Of a stretch of DNA of 28,605 nucleotides, positions 11,368-21,060 are shown in pieces. Within the stretch, counting starts at the first letter, position 1. Each line of letters opens with the position of its first letter. The notes beneath the pieces are model-generated. The model had not been told where the DNA came from, searched no databases, and saw only the letters and a list, made by a program, of their open reading frames with translations. Where the stretch lies: assembly GCF_000003605.2 (NCBI RefSeq), contig NW_003116947.1, positions 6,690-35,294 on the forward strand, written 5' to 3'. The translations under genes were made by a program, and so were the position numbers. Source of the stretch: Saccoglossus kowalevskii. Lineage: Eukaryota; Hemichordata; Enteropneusta; Harrimaniidae.

Positions 11368-13801
11368 AGTCAATCGTTTTTCAACAAATCCTAATTTTAT
11401 TTATAATGTGAAACTTTTCATTTGTGGTTGATTACATTCACTGTTCTTTCATCATGGCAATTCATGCATATATTCCTATAAGCCCTGAAACACAATATAT
11501 TCCTAAAATTGTTAAGAAAGTAAGAAAATTTAATCTAAATTTACTGCAAATAAGACCTTTATTTATTCCATTATATTTTAGCTTGGATAATCTAATTAAT
11601 TTTTCTTGAAATGGGGTTCTCGAATGAAGTCCTACAACTTAGAACTATTATCACGTATGCTTCATGCAAAGTACAGTTTGAGGTCAATGGTACTTTTAAT
11701 ATTCAGATACAGTCGAGAGGTTACTTAAATATAGAGTGGCCTTTATATGCCTGACACATGTGATTCCTCCTGGCTGCATAAATGAACAAATTATATGTGA
11801 ATGTTTGTTTAGTTCAGTTAATCGCTAAGACTTTCCTACCATGCGAAGGATGAAATACTTGTCACACTAATACCATGTTGCATGTACAAGATCCCTACTG
11901 TGAAAATATTCAGATTTTAAAATTCTTGGGAAAAGTCTGATTTTTGGTATTTGTTCTCAGTGGTGTGTATGTTATGTTTCCGTGGGAATAGATTTTTTAT
12001 ACTGAACTCATAACAAGAGAACTTATAAAGTATGTGTAATTTTGACTTGGAAGGGATGCATGAAGAAAGAGACTGTTATTTGTTAATTAACATAGTCTTT
12101 TTTTAAATTATTTATTACCAGAAGTGTTATATTATGAATTACCTATAATATTTTATATATCGTCAAATCTTTTCACCACCTGGCATTGTGCCAAGTATCC
12201 TACCTGTGTAATGATTCATATATGTAAAGGTGAATCAGAGAATTACGCAAGAAATACAAAGAATTGCATCATCTACTCAGTCAGCTTGATTTCTCAGCCT
12301 GCCTGTCTTCCATCTGCTTCCCACAAGATAGTATATAGTGATATACACCTGATTCTCCAAGCTATAATGCCCTGCATAATCTTTTATGTTTGTCCACATG
12401 CACTACCTGTCTGCCTCAGATGCATCTGCAGACTAACACACCCATATAAAATATCATTTACTAATAAAAAGAACAATATACCCAGGACCTTAGTTCAGTC
12501 AGAGGTCACACCAAAGAGCATATCTCACACGGTGTCAACTCTGCATAGAAGTAGATTCTCTTGTACAATGCTATGAACAAGAACTATTCTTTGTCAACCC
12601 TGGACGACCATAAAATATTATTGCCAGCTCATATCACAAACATTCCGAACTACCCTGGATTGTTGTTGTGACATTGTTGATGTACAACATTCCACAGGTA
12701 CATTGGCAACTGTATCCTTTGACATTATGACATAGATTTCTATTCGAACAACAACAAATTGTTGTTATGCCAACAAAGTTAGCAAATAAAGAACTACTGC
12801 AAGTTCTTGATTATTCACTTCACTAAATTCCAGATTTCTAAAAATAATTGCAGCATCTGGAGACAAAATCTAATTCCCATTGTTTTCACAAACAAAGCAC
12901 AGATACATTATAACCCGATTGCAATAACTTGCTAGAAGTTAAATTACTTTACACTACTAATTTCTTGACTTATATGGAAACCATATTTTAAAAAGTGCTT
13001 GCACTTTAAAGACAATTTTGACCAATAATCATAGTGCAGTCTTAAAATGTTTATGTTTTTAGGCCCAAAAATATATATAGTAGTTGAGAGACGAGTTTTA
13101 TTGCAAGATATCTCAAATGCTACCCGTATTTAGACAATGACAGACGAATGATAATAACAGACAGCTGCAACTCATCAACAGTTGGATTTTTTCTATCAGA
13201 GGAGCACTGCTAATATTAGATTGCATTAGCACTGAATACAGCACAACAAGCCATGTCTGTCAGGAAATACACTGACTTTCAATCTCTTGTGTGTAAGTAT
13301 TTATCATTTGAAATAAAATGCCTGATTAAAACCAGTCAACGAAAATAAGAAAAGCAGACTATCTCGATACAACAATAAGCACCTGTCTGGAAAGCTTTAG
13401 AGGCAATCAATAATCAGTCTGATAAATGTACAGAAATAGAAACAACCCTGGAAAGACAGGCACATATGTTTTTCTTTTGTAACTTCCCTCTAGTTGTTAT
13501 CCATATTTAGGCCCTGCCCATATTATATATATACATGTATACCATACTTGCTCTATTTGAAGTGATTTCACTTAAAAATACATGTAAAAAGGTTAGCATT
13601 AACAAATCAGACAGTGAGACTTTGTTCTACTTAAAATCACCTGAAAATAACAAATTCTGGCTTTCATATACCTCTATTGAAGATAAGCACCAAGTAGAGC
13701 AAATACAGTAAAATAAGTTATGTTCTTATTTTATAATTACAACTAATATCATACTTGGCAATCTCAGTTGAGTTAAAGCATATATACAAACCTGTCAACA
13801 A

Positions 13802-13929
13802 ACAAGATGCTCTCTCATTGGTTTGACAGTTATATGTTAGAGTTGGGCAGCCAATCAGACACAATGCAAGCTGCTCTCTGATTGGTTTGACAGTTATATG
13901 TTAGAGTTGGGCAGCCAATCAGGTACAAT
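13802..13929. repeat. Two 64-bp tandem copies with paired CCAAT boxes
   Basis: The copies 13802-13865 and 13866-13929 differ at only a few positions. Each carries an inverted CCAAT box (ATTGGTTTGACAG) and, about 30 bp on, a direct one (GCAGCCAATCAG). In copy 2 the two boxes form an 8-bp inverted repeat, CTGATTGG...CCAATCAG. CCAAT boxes are NF-Y sites; the arrangement is seen, regulatory activity is not shown. More ATTGG boxes lie beyond the adjacent transposon, at 15.93-16.07 kb. Confidence 0.8.
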
Positions 13930-14131
13930 TTTGTAAATCATCAAATTGAATCTGTTACTTTTGTTAGATTTAACAATCAGAGGCCTAAGACGGGTGGTTT
14001 TAAGGTAGCGAGAAGGGAAATTTTCACTTTTTTCTTGATTTTTCAAAAATTGATAAAACGGTTACTTTAGACCTTGATACATCACCCCAGGTTTACAAAA
14101 GATCGAAATTGCGAAATAACGTTGCTCAAAT

Positions 14132-14149
14132 TAGTGTTTTAAAACACTA
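14132..14149. other. 18-bp perfect palindrome
   Basis: TAGTGTTTTAAAACACTA, inside the left part of the TTAA element. It could be a subterminal binding site or chance; no further support. Confidence 0.4.
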
Positions 14150-14356
14150 GCAGAAAAGACTACAACTGCCGTTTCGTGGATATTTGCATAGTGTTTATCT
14201 TTGGAAGGAATTAAATGATAAAATCTTATCTGTATACTCTGTTGTTGACGATTCTGATATAACGGGTGATAAGCTTTCAGTTGCAAACAATGCGTATTTA
14301 TCTAATGTCCATTTCAGCATTGTCAGTCGAGACTTCGTCGGAGAATCATGGTCATA

Positions 14357-14954
14357 CAGTACTCATTTCGCCCAACCTTCCGCTTTTACACCGACCGCTT
14401 ATCGCTTAATTTCCGACCACGCGGTCTTGTCCGACAGGAAACCGACCGCATTTTAATCGCGTTTTTTTTTTCGCTCGCTCGCTTATTGAAAACATTGACC
14501 GCTCGCCCAAACACTGAAAACTGGCACATGGGTGGTCGAAATGGTGGTTTTGATAGTGAAGTGTGAACATACAACTAGTATTAACAATTATTACATTCTG
14601 AACGACACTTCAAATCTAATAGCTGTATTACACTTGTATCGAGGTCAAAGGGTCAGATTGCGTGCATATAATTATATACAGTTAAAACAAAAAGTATTCG
14701 AACTTTTGTCAGCTGCTCAACATCTATAAAAACCAGAAAGACAATTAAAGGACAATGTAAACCTCGGAAATTATTCTGTTAGTTCGAATTTTAAATGCGC
14801 GCGAGCGAGCAGGTGGGCGGTGATATTTCGGGGTTTGCGCGGTCGAAAAAAAAGCGGAAATTGTCCGGTTGAATTCAACAAGCGGTCGCAAAAGCGAGAG
14901 AAAAAGGTGATTGGAAAGCGGAAGCGGGCGGGAGGTTGTGCGAAAGGAGTACTG
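14357..14954. mobile_element. Nested foldback element with TA duplication, 598 bp
   Basis: The ends read CAGTACTCATTTCGCCCAA at 14357 on the plus strand and CAGTACTCCTTTCGCACAA from 14954 on the minus strand, two mismatches in 19, each flanked by TA (14355-14356, 14955-14956). Inverted similarity continues inward for about 150 bp in both arms, with repeated GACCGC and CGCTCGC motifs, pyrimidine-rich on the left and purine-rich on the right. TA duplication with CAGT ends fits a pogo/Tc1-mariner-type MITE. GC and CpG content stand out from the AT-rich surroundings. The core (about 14560-14790) is unrelated AT-rich sequence without a transposase frame. Nested in the TTAA element, so it is the younger insertion. 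Confidence 0.7.
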
Positions 14955-15323
14955 TAACTTTGCACAACTTTCTTTTAAATCGTTTTATTTTCCAAGTCAA
15001 TATTCTATTTTACTAATACATTTTTTTTCTAACGCAATGGCGAAGAAAAGAAAGAAAGCGTTGACAGACGAGGCAAAGAAAAATCTGCCACTCAGTGTCG
15101 CACTCTGACACAGCAATTTTTTTCAAACATCGGCCATTTTGTTTCACCATGAAAACCGTTTTATTAGATGTCTTATCTGAGACACTTGAAAGGATTAGCT
15201 TGTTTGTAAACTGTCAGCGTGTACAGTGGGACAGTAATGTTTGTCAGAGATTATCCCTCGTTGTTCGTTTGCATAACATGGAAACCCGAACGTTCCTGAG
15301 TACGGACTCAAATGCCAGCAGTT

Positions 15324-15519
15324 NNNNNNNNNNNNNNNNNNNNNNNNNNNNNNNNNNNNNNNNNNNNNNNNNNNNNNNNNNNNNNNNNNNNNNNNNNNNN
15401 NNNNNNNNNNNNNNNNNNNNNNNNNNNNNNNNNNNNNNNNNNNNNNNNNNNNNNNNNNNNNNNNNNNNNNNNNNNNNNNNNNNNNNNNNNNNNNNNNNNN
15501 NNNNNNNNNNNNNNNNNNN
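15324..15519. other. Assembly gap (196 N)
   Basis: A run of unknown bases inside the TTAA transposon. Open frames reported across it are artefacts of the Ns. The true length and content are unknown. Confidence 0.99.
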
Positions 15520-15919
15520 ATGCTTTGTCACAGAATAATAGTCTGTTAAAGGTGCCAAGTATGAAATAATTTGGGGACAAAAAAACAAACCTGCATAGAA
15601 ATCGGAATAATAGGTCTTTTGATTATCGGAGACGCATTTCAATGGACTTGATTACGGACAATGCATAACTTAAATTTCACCAGGAAATTCCGCAGTGTGC
15701 TCTCGCAATCGCGTACTTAGTCATTTTTACAAGGTTCGCCATTTTTGATGTCACGTGATAATTATGTAAACAATGTCTGTCCAGTTTGTGCGAACTTGCA
15801 CCTCTATACTTAGTCTTTTGATATATATAACCTAAATTACTGTTCTGAACGAGACAACAGACAGAGAATGTTTTATTTAAAAAAGCCACAAAACCTTCTC
15901 GCTACCTTAATTCAACAAC

Positions 15920-16085
15920 AGAAAATAGACTCCTCAGATTGGACAGTGAACAGGTGGTTAACTTAACATAATAATGTACCGGCTTTGATTGGTTGGCTGG
16001 CCAACTGGCTACCCTCACTGAAGGTGATTAGATGTGTAAAGTGCAGACAATAGACTACTCTGATTGGCCACTGAAGTGAATAACT
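15920..16085. repeat. Diverged duplicated block with ATTGG boxes
   Basis: AATAGACTCCTCAGATTGG near 15922 recurs as AATAGACTACTCTGATTGG near 16049, about 127 bp apart, each followed by a similar tail. A third box, GATTGGTTGGCTGGCC, lies between them. With the block at 13.8 kb this makes a CCAAT-rich zone interrupted by the TTAA transposon. Confidence 0.5.
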
Positions 16086-16682
16086 AAATATATAAAATTG
16101 TGAGGCTTAGCTTATTCTGAATTGTTTAAAGTGTCATCAAATTTATAATTGAGAAAGGAGGTAAGAAATATCCATAGATATAATCCTGTATATTTTATGA
16201 ATTTATCTTCAGATCATAGTAAATCTCAATCTACTAATGTTAAAAAAAAAAAGCATAGAAAGAGCTTTGATTAGCTAAATAGCAAACTGACGACCCTGAA
16301 CATGTGATAATCACATGATAAGCATGTACATGTAGGATACAAAAACATACTTGTTTATAAGTTGGAACATATCAATAACTGCAAAAATAGACTATAATCA
16401 ATTGACAACAGGCTATAAATATGTATCCATTGATTTAGTAGTACTAGTACTTTATAAGCACACATCGATTGTACTCAAGTCTGTGGGTAAATAGAAGCAC
16501 ATGAAGTATGGATGAAACAGTGAAAATAGATTACACGCCACCAAACAAACTAGAGATACAGTTTGGAACTGTATTCAGTAAGATTCTTTTCCAGTTCTAA
16601 CAAAAGGGTAACAACTATCAGTGAGGTTCCTTACCAGGTCTCACAATAGGGTAAGAACTGCAATGTATGAATGAGGTTCCTT

Positions 16683-18069
16683 AACATTCAGAGTGAAACT
16701 GAACATTCAGAGTGAAACTGAACATTCAGAGTGAAACTGAACATCAGAATGGAACTGAACATTCAGAGTGAAACTGAACATTCAGAATGGAACTGAACAT
16801 TCAGAGTGAAACTGAACATTCAGAGTGAAACTGAACATTCAGAGTGAAACAGAACATTCAGAGTGGAACTGAACATTCAGAATGGAACTGAACATCAGAG
16901 TGAAACTGAACATTCAGAGTGAAACTGAACATTCAGAATGGAACTGGGCATCAGAATGGAACTGAACATTCAGAATGGAACTGAACATTCAGAGTGAAAC
17001 TGAACATTCAGAGTGAAACTGAACATTCAGAATGGAACTGAACATCAGAATGGAACTGAACATTCAGAGTGAAACTGAACATTCAGAGTGAAACAGAACA
17101 TTCAGAGTGAAACTGAACATTCAGAATGGAACTGAACATCAGAATGGAACTGAACATTCAGAGTGAAACTGAACATTCAGAATGGAACTGAACATCAGAA
17201 TGGAACTGGGCATCAGAGTGAAACTGAACATTCAGAATGGAACTGAACATTCAGAATGGAACTGGGCATCAGAGTGAAACTGAACATTCAGAATGGAACT
17301 GAACATTCAGAATGGAACTGGGCATCAGAATGGAACTGAACATTCAGAATGGAACTGAACATTCAGAGTGAAACTGAACATTCAGAGTGAAACTGAACAT
17401 TCAGAATGGAACTGGGCATCAGAGTGAAACTGAACATTCAGAATGGAACTGAACATTCAGAGTGAAACTGAACATTCAGAGTGAAACAGAACATTCAGAG
17501 TGAAACTGAACATTCAGAATGGAACTGAACATTCAGAATGGAACTGAACATTCAGAGTGAAACTGAACATTCAGAGTGAAACTGAACATTCAGAATGGAA
17601 CTGAACATCAGAATGGAACTGAACATTCAGAGTGAAACTGAACATTCAGAGTGAAACTGAACATCAGAATGGAACTGGGCATCAGAGTGAAACTGAACAT
17701 TCAGAATGGAACTGAACATCAGAATGGAACTGAACATTCAGAATGGAACTGAACATTCAGAGTGAAACTGAACATTCAGAATGAAACTGAACATTCAGAG
17801 TGAAACTGAACATTCAGAATGGAACTGAATATCAGAATGGAACTGAACATTCAGAGTGAAACTGAACATTCAGAATGGAACTGAACATTCAGAATGGAAC
17901 TGAACATTCAGAATGGAACTGAATATCAGAATGGAACTGAACATTCAGAGTGAAACTGAACATTCAGAATGGAACTGGGCATCAGAGTGAAACTGAACAT
18001 TCAGAGTGAAACTGAACATTCAGAGTGAAACTGAACATTCAGAATGGAACTGAACATTCAGAATGGAAC
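16683..18069. repeat. 1.39-kb minisatellite, about 74 units of 18-19 bp
   Basis: The array is almost entirely two unit types: A, aacattcagagtgaaactg, and B, aacattcagaatggaactg. They differ at two linked positions (GTGA against ATGG). An 18-bp form lacks one T (aacatcag), sometimes with ggcatcag at its start; the gg form always follows a B-type unit. Only about two units combine the A and B states, namely one GTGG near 16.86 kb and one ATGA near 17.78 kb. Blocks such as A-B-b and B-(gg) recur, suggesting expansion in multi-unit steps. The unit length is not a multiple of three and it is not coding. Lies in BRAF intron 1. Confidence 0.95.
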
Positions 18070-18852
18070 ATTGAAAACACCTAGAATAATTATTTCACAG
18101 TAAGTACTATAAATGCATGATTCATACCAGTATTTATGATCATATTTAATCTTGCTTGGCAAATGATCAAGTAAATCCTAATCATAATGTAACTGTGAAA
18201 AGATTATACAAATTAAACAATATAGCGAAAATAAATATTGGTTTGTGATAATTGAAAATGTGAGGTGAACAACAGAGGTAGGTGGTCTGTAATTAGAGAG
18301 AATTATGGAGGATGTAATGAATAAAATTCATTCATCAAAGCACCTGTTTGTAAAAACAATGTATATGTATATGAAATTTCTTTTTAAAAAATACCAAAGA
18401 TTTCTATGCCCTGAAAATTTGTTTATTGCCAGCATAGTCAATTAACCTTCCAAGTTCAACTGAAATGAACAAATTTTGAATAATTGTGAGCAGTTACACA
18501 AAGAGTGAATTAGTGAATCGTTTTTATTGTCAACTGTTTTGTATACACCAAGGGTATTTGAAAGTGTATTATATTTTGCTTCAGCATATGTATACATGAA
18601 TATTTGCAAAAAAAGACTCACAAGTTACTTATTATTCAGAATAGGTAAATTTTGGTGAATTGCATCTCGTATGGCTCCTTCCCTTGTTAACCAATTAACC
18701 CCACATGTTTTACAACAAAATAGTGTGGTAACATTTGTTTGTAATTTCCCAAAATTTATTTATTAATTAATTTGGATGAAATGAACATAATTCCTCATTG
18801 GCTAGTGCTTGATCAAATTATGCAGGTTATGTATAGTATGAAGTTCAAGGTT

Positions 18853-19060
18853 AGGAATACTTTGCAGATGAAGGCTAAGAATGGCTTGAAGATGAAGGCT
18901 AAGAATGGCTTGAAGATGAAGGCTACAGTGTGTAAAATGGCTTTAAGTTGAAGGCTAAGAATGGCTTGAAGATGAAGGCTACAGTGTGGAAGAATACTTT
19001 GCAGATGAAGGCTAAGAATGGCTTGAAGATGAAGCCTACAGTGTGTAAGAATGGCTTGAA
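18853..19060. repeat. Mixed 24-bp and 33-bp tandem repeat
   Basis: A 24-bp unit (aagaatggcttgaag plus atgaaggct) alternates with a 33-bp unit that begins acagtgtg and ends in the same atgaaggct. About eight units are present, the last two decayed. The array ends in a short (TA)n run. It lies 0.8 kb from the larger minisatellite but shares no sequence with it. Confidence 0.85.
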
Positions 19061-19572
19061 TATATATATAGCTTGCAAGAAATTATATCAGTATTAACTT
19101 ATTCACCACCAGTTCTCGCTTTTCAACATAAATTCACAAAATAGTCCCATTTATAGTCTGCACTTTCCTTCAGAAGGTTAGAACAAAAATAGACAAATTT
19201 TTGAGTAAAACTAAAAAATTTACTAATTGTGTCTGTTGGCTCCAAAATTTGGGTTCATTTCCAGAAATATTGAAGAATACAAGAAACAAGTACAGAAACA
19301 TTTAAGAATGTCAATATTTCAGCTGTTTTGAAAATGTAACTTCTGAAGCTTTTAGACTTGTTATTGTACTCAGTACTAGCAAAGAATGAAGTTAAACTAT
19401 TTACCTCCAACTGAGAGTTTGATGTCTATGAGTTGTTATGGTCACATGGGTGGATCACATACAGGTGACATGTTTGACAAAAGCCTTAGGCATCAGACTG
19501 TTGACATGATTACAATACAATTGTCTTTAATTGTTTCTTGTTAATTTTTAATTCAATACCATGTATAATGAA

Positions 19573-19601
19573 TCATAGACCCTCTACTGGAGGGTCTATG
19601 A
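19573..19601. repeat. Perfect hairpin, 12-bp stem
   Basis: TCATAGACCCTC and GAGGGTCTATGA flank the 5-nt loop TACTG. The stem is GC-rich for this region. It could be the remnant of a foldback element or two element ends joined. No polymerase or processing signals seen. Confidence 0.7.
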
Positions 19602-19846
19602 ATGAATCCACTTTGTCAAAAATTGCATATTAGATACCAGATAAAATTTCAGTTGATTCAGGTTGAAAAAAATACAATCTGCATATGTGAATAAAAAAAT
19701 AGGTGATTCCATGTTACACTTTATTATTTTATACTGTTTTGCTAACTGCTTTGTAATCAGTGCTTCTGGACTGAATATGCAAATGAGTAAAACAATAGCT
19801 GTGTAATTATAGTGATGTATATTCATCTTATTTGGACAGCATCCAG

Positions 19847-19877
19847 CCTAGGTGTTACTCACTATGAGTAACCTTAG
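19847..19877. repeat. Hairpin around ACTCACTATGAGT
   Basis: GTTACTCA and TGAGTAAC pair perfectly over 8 bp around a 3-nt loop. The stem extends outward imperfectly (CTAGGT against CCTTAG). Short, so chance is possible. Confidence 0.45.
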
Positions 19878-20511
19878 AGAGGTCATCAACCCCACACCCA
19901 CACTAAAAAAAGACGTACGGTAGATTCAGCTCAGTCCTTTTTAGAGTGTAATTTAAAATTACTAAGACCAAAAACGAGCTAAAAATATTATATATTTCGA
20001 CCATTGTAGTTAGTTGATATCTACTGTGGCGTAGTACCGGTACAATCACAATCTCTAAACGATCACAATAGACTGTGTGGTACAAATCATCACGTTACCG
20101 GTCGACAACATATTGAGTTCCTGAAGCAACCCGAGATATCGCTAAACAAAAACACATCAGTCGATAACAGTGAAGGCAAGCAATGCGACAATCAATGTTG
20201 ACGAGAAAAAAATACCGTGAACAAAGGAAGCTATGCAAATTACAAGTTACATGTCGACCTACAAACACGGAGTGTGGAAAAACACACGTACCGTGTAGTA
20301 TTCAGATTTCCACACAGTCATATACACGCATATGAATGTACATCAAGATTGGCGTTTTTTACAACCTTCTTTCTTTCGATTAGTTATGTAATGAAATATT
20401 GTTTTATCTCCGGCGAAGAACAGTGCATTGGCACAAACTGTACTATAAAATGCAAAGAAGTAAAAAAAAAATCGGTCACTAAACAAAAGCCACGTTCTGC
20501 AATTACTTGGA

Positions 20512-20685
20512 ATGGATTGCGATGACAATGAAAAAATCGCGTACTCGTGCCGTGAGGCCCAGGACACAACCCGGAAGACGGTACCATTTGATCATGAGCG
20601 ATTTATTTGTCTAGAGTCGACTGAAACACGCACAGAATGCATGATTAAATACAGTTCCCGACAGACTAGCCAGACTGAGCAATAG
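20512..20685 (+). CDS. Hypothetical small ORF, 57 aa
   Basis: ATG at 20512 opens a 57-codon frame ending in TAG at 20683-20685. The product starts MDCDDNEKIAYSC, is hydrophilic and charged with no membrane segment, and resembles nothing I know. It runs opposite to BRAF, about 0.3 kb inside its first intron, in sequence that is more CpG-rich than the rest of the intron. It could be a divergent transcript, a first exon of an unseen gene, or chance in GC-richer DNA, which I consider most likely. The start has no supporting context beyond being the first ATG of the frame. Confidence 0.15.
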   Translation: MDCDDNEKIAYSCREAQDTTRKTVPFDHERFICLESTETRTECMIKYSSRQTSQTEQ

Positions 20686-20851
20686 AATTAAGACGATGCC
20701 AGACTGCACTTGATATGCAAGCACTGACAGCCACTGGCCGGGTCGTTGGCGACGACGCACAGTTCAATACGAGACAACGAAATCGTACCCCTTGTACATC
20801 TTCGTTTGGTTAAAAGCGATATAAAACTGACAGATAAATGTGCAATATTAC

Positions 20852-20962
20852 CTCATCTTCAATCATGTCTGGCATGTAGTTGACCAGATGGGGGTGATCG
20901 CTGTTTAATCTCAGATGATCAGACATACTCAGCGAGTTAGTATGATGGTTTGCCAGCGCCAT
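20852..20962 (-). CDS. BRAF: B-Raf-type kinase, exon 1 (N-terminus)
   Basis: First coding exon, 37 codons, starting MALANHHTNSLSMSDHL and ending PDMIEDE before donor GAG|GTAATA. It joins in phase 0 to exon 2, giving MIEDE-VQSVRH where human BRAF has IPEE-VWNIKQ. Vertebrate BRAF N-termini before this junction are variable and low-complexity, so the lack of similarity upstream is expected. The start at 20960-20962 has a good context (A at -3, G at +4). The same frame stays open upstream to another ATG at 21050-21052, which would add 30 residues. I prefer the inner start because its context is better and the extra peptide (cysteine-rich, starting MFVRFCACVGG) looks like translated leader. The protein feeds Ras signals to MEK. 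Confidence 0.85.
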
Positions 20963-21060
20963 ATTTACTTCTGGTTTAGTATACGGGGTCACGTGACAAT
21001 CTAGGGGGAAAAGGGTGCAGCCTCCTACGCAGGCGCAAAACCGGACAAACATGTCTGCAG
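20963..21060 (-). promoter_or_regulatory. Probable BRAF 5' leader / promoter-proximal region
   Basis: Sequence immediately upstream of the start codon on the minus strand, GC-richer than the surroundings. It contains the perfect 10-bp palindrome GTCACGTGAC (20988-20997), a CACGTG E-box of the kind bound by USF, Myc/Max or TFE/MITF factors. A possible acceptor, CTGCAG, lies at the far end next to the upstream ATG, so an untranslated exon farther right cannot be excluded. No TATA box was seen at a convincing distance. Confidence 0.5.

Larger units (their letters stand above)
14004..15906. mobile_element. DNA transposon relic with TTAA target duplication
   Basis: Perfect 13-bp terminal inverted repeats, GGTAGCGAGAAGG at 14004-14016 and its complement at 15894-15906, are each flanked by TTAA (14000-14003 and 15907-15910). 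TTAA duplications occur in the piggyBac and Kolobok superfamilies. The GG start fits Kolobok better than the usual CC start of piggyBac; this assignment is from memory and tentative. Total length is 1,903 bp, of which 196 are unknown bases. No transposase is recognisable. A 24-codon frame at 15037-15108 begins MAKKRKK, basic like a nuclear-localisation start, and stops early, so it may be a remnant. A second element is inserted inside. Confidence 0.75.
2005..20851 (-). other. BRAF: BRAF intron 1, 18,847 bp
   Basis: The intron is bounded on the minus strand by donor GAG|GTAATA (20852/20851) and acceptor ACAG|GTG (2005/2004), both phase 0. Its position equals the human BRAF exon 1/2 junction, just before the conserved BRS helix. 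I found no convincing coding exon inside it. Stretches without a named feature (about 2.0-2.85, 3.5-4.04, 4.4-8.5, 8.9-11.1, 11.4-13.8, 16.1-16.68, 18.07-18.85 and 19.06-19.57 kb) are AT-rich unique-looking or old-repeat sequence. The open frames there are short and resemble nothing I know. The size is partly due to transposons and tandem repeats listed below. Confidence 0.85.

Noticed and set aside
12124..12576. Longest N-free open frame (150 codons, plus strand)
   Set aside because: No recognisable domain, no codon bias visible by eye, no splice or promoter context, and the product reads like translated AT-rich DNA. Kept out as a probable chance frame.
15095..15642. Open frames of 85-147 codons around 15.1-15.6 kb
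   Set aside because: They are open mainly because they run through 66 unknown codons of the assembly gap, and one starts at GTG. Not evidence of a gene.
14004..15906. piggyBac assignment from the TTAA duplication alone
   Set aside because: piggyBac ends usually start CC; these start GG. Without a transposase the superfamily stays open, with Kolobok slightly favoured.
16683..18069. CRISPR-like array
   Set aside because: Units are head-to-tail without unique spacers, in a eukaryotic intron. It is a minisatellite.
18853..19060. Repeat-protein coding segment (KMKAKNGL-like repeats)
   Set aside because: The 24- and 33-bp units preserve frame for a while, but stops appear within three units and there are no splice sites or start.
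20217..20525. 102-codon plus-strand frame near the BRAF promoter
   Set aside because: Overlaps other frames on both strands, low-complexity lysine run, no homology. Openness is explained by local composition.
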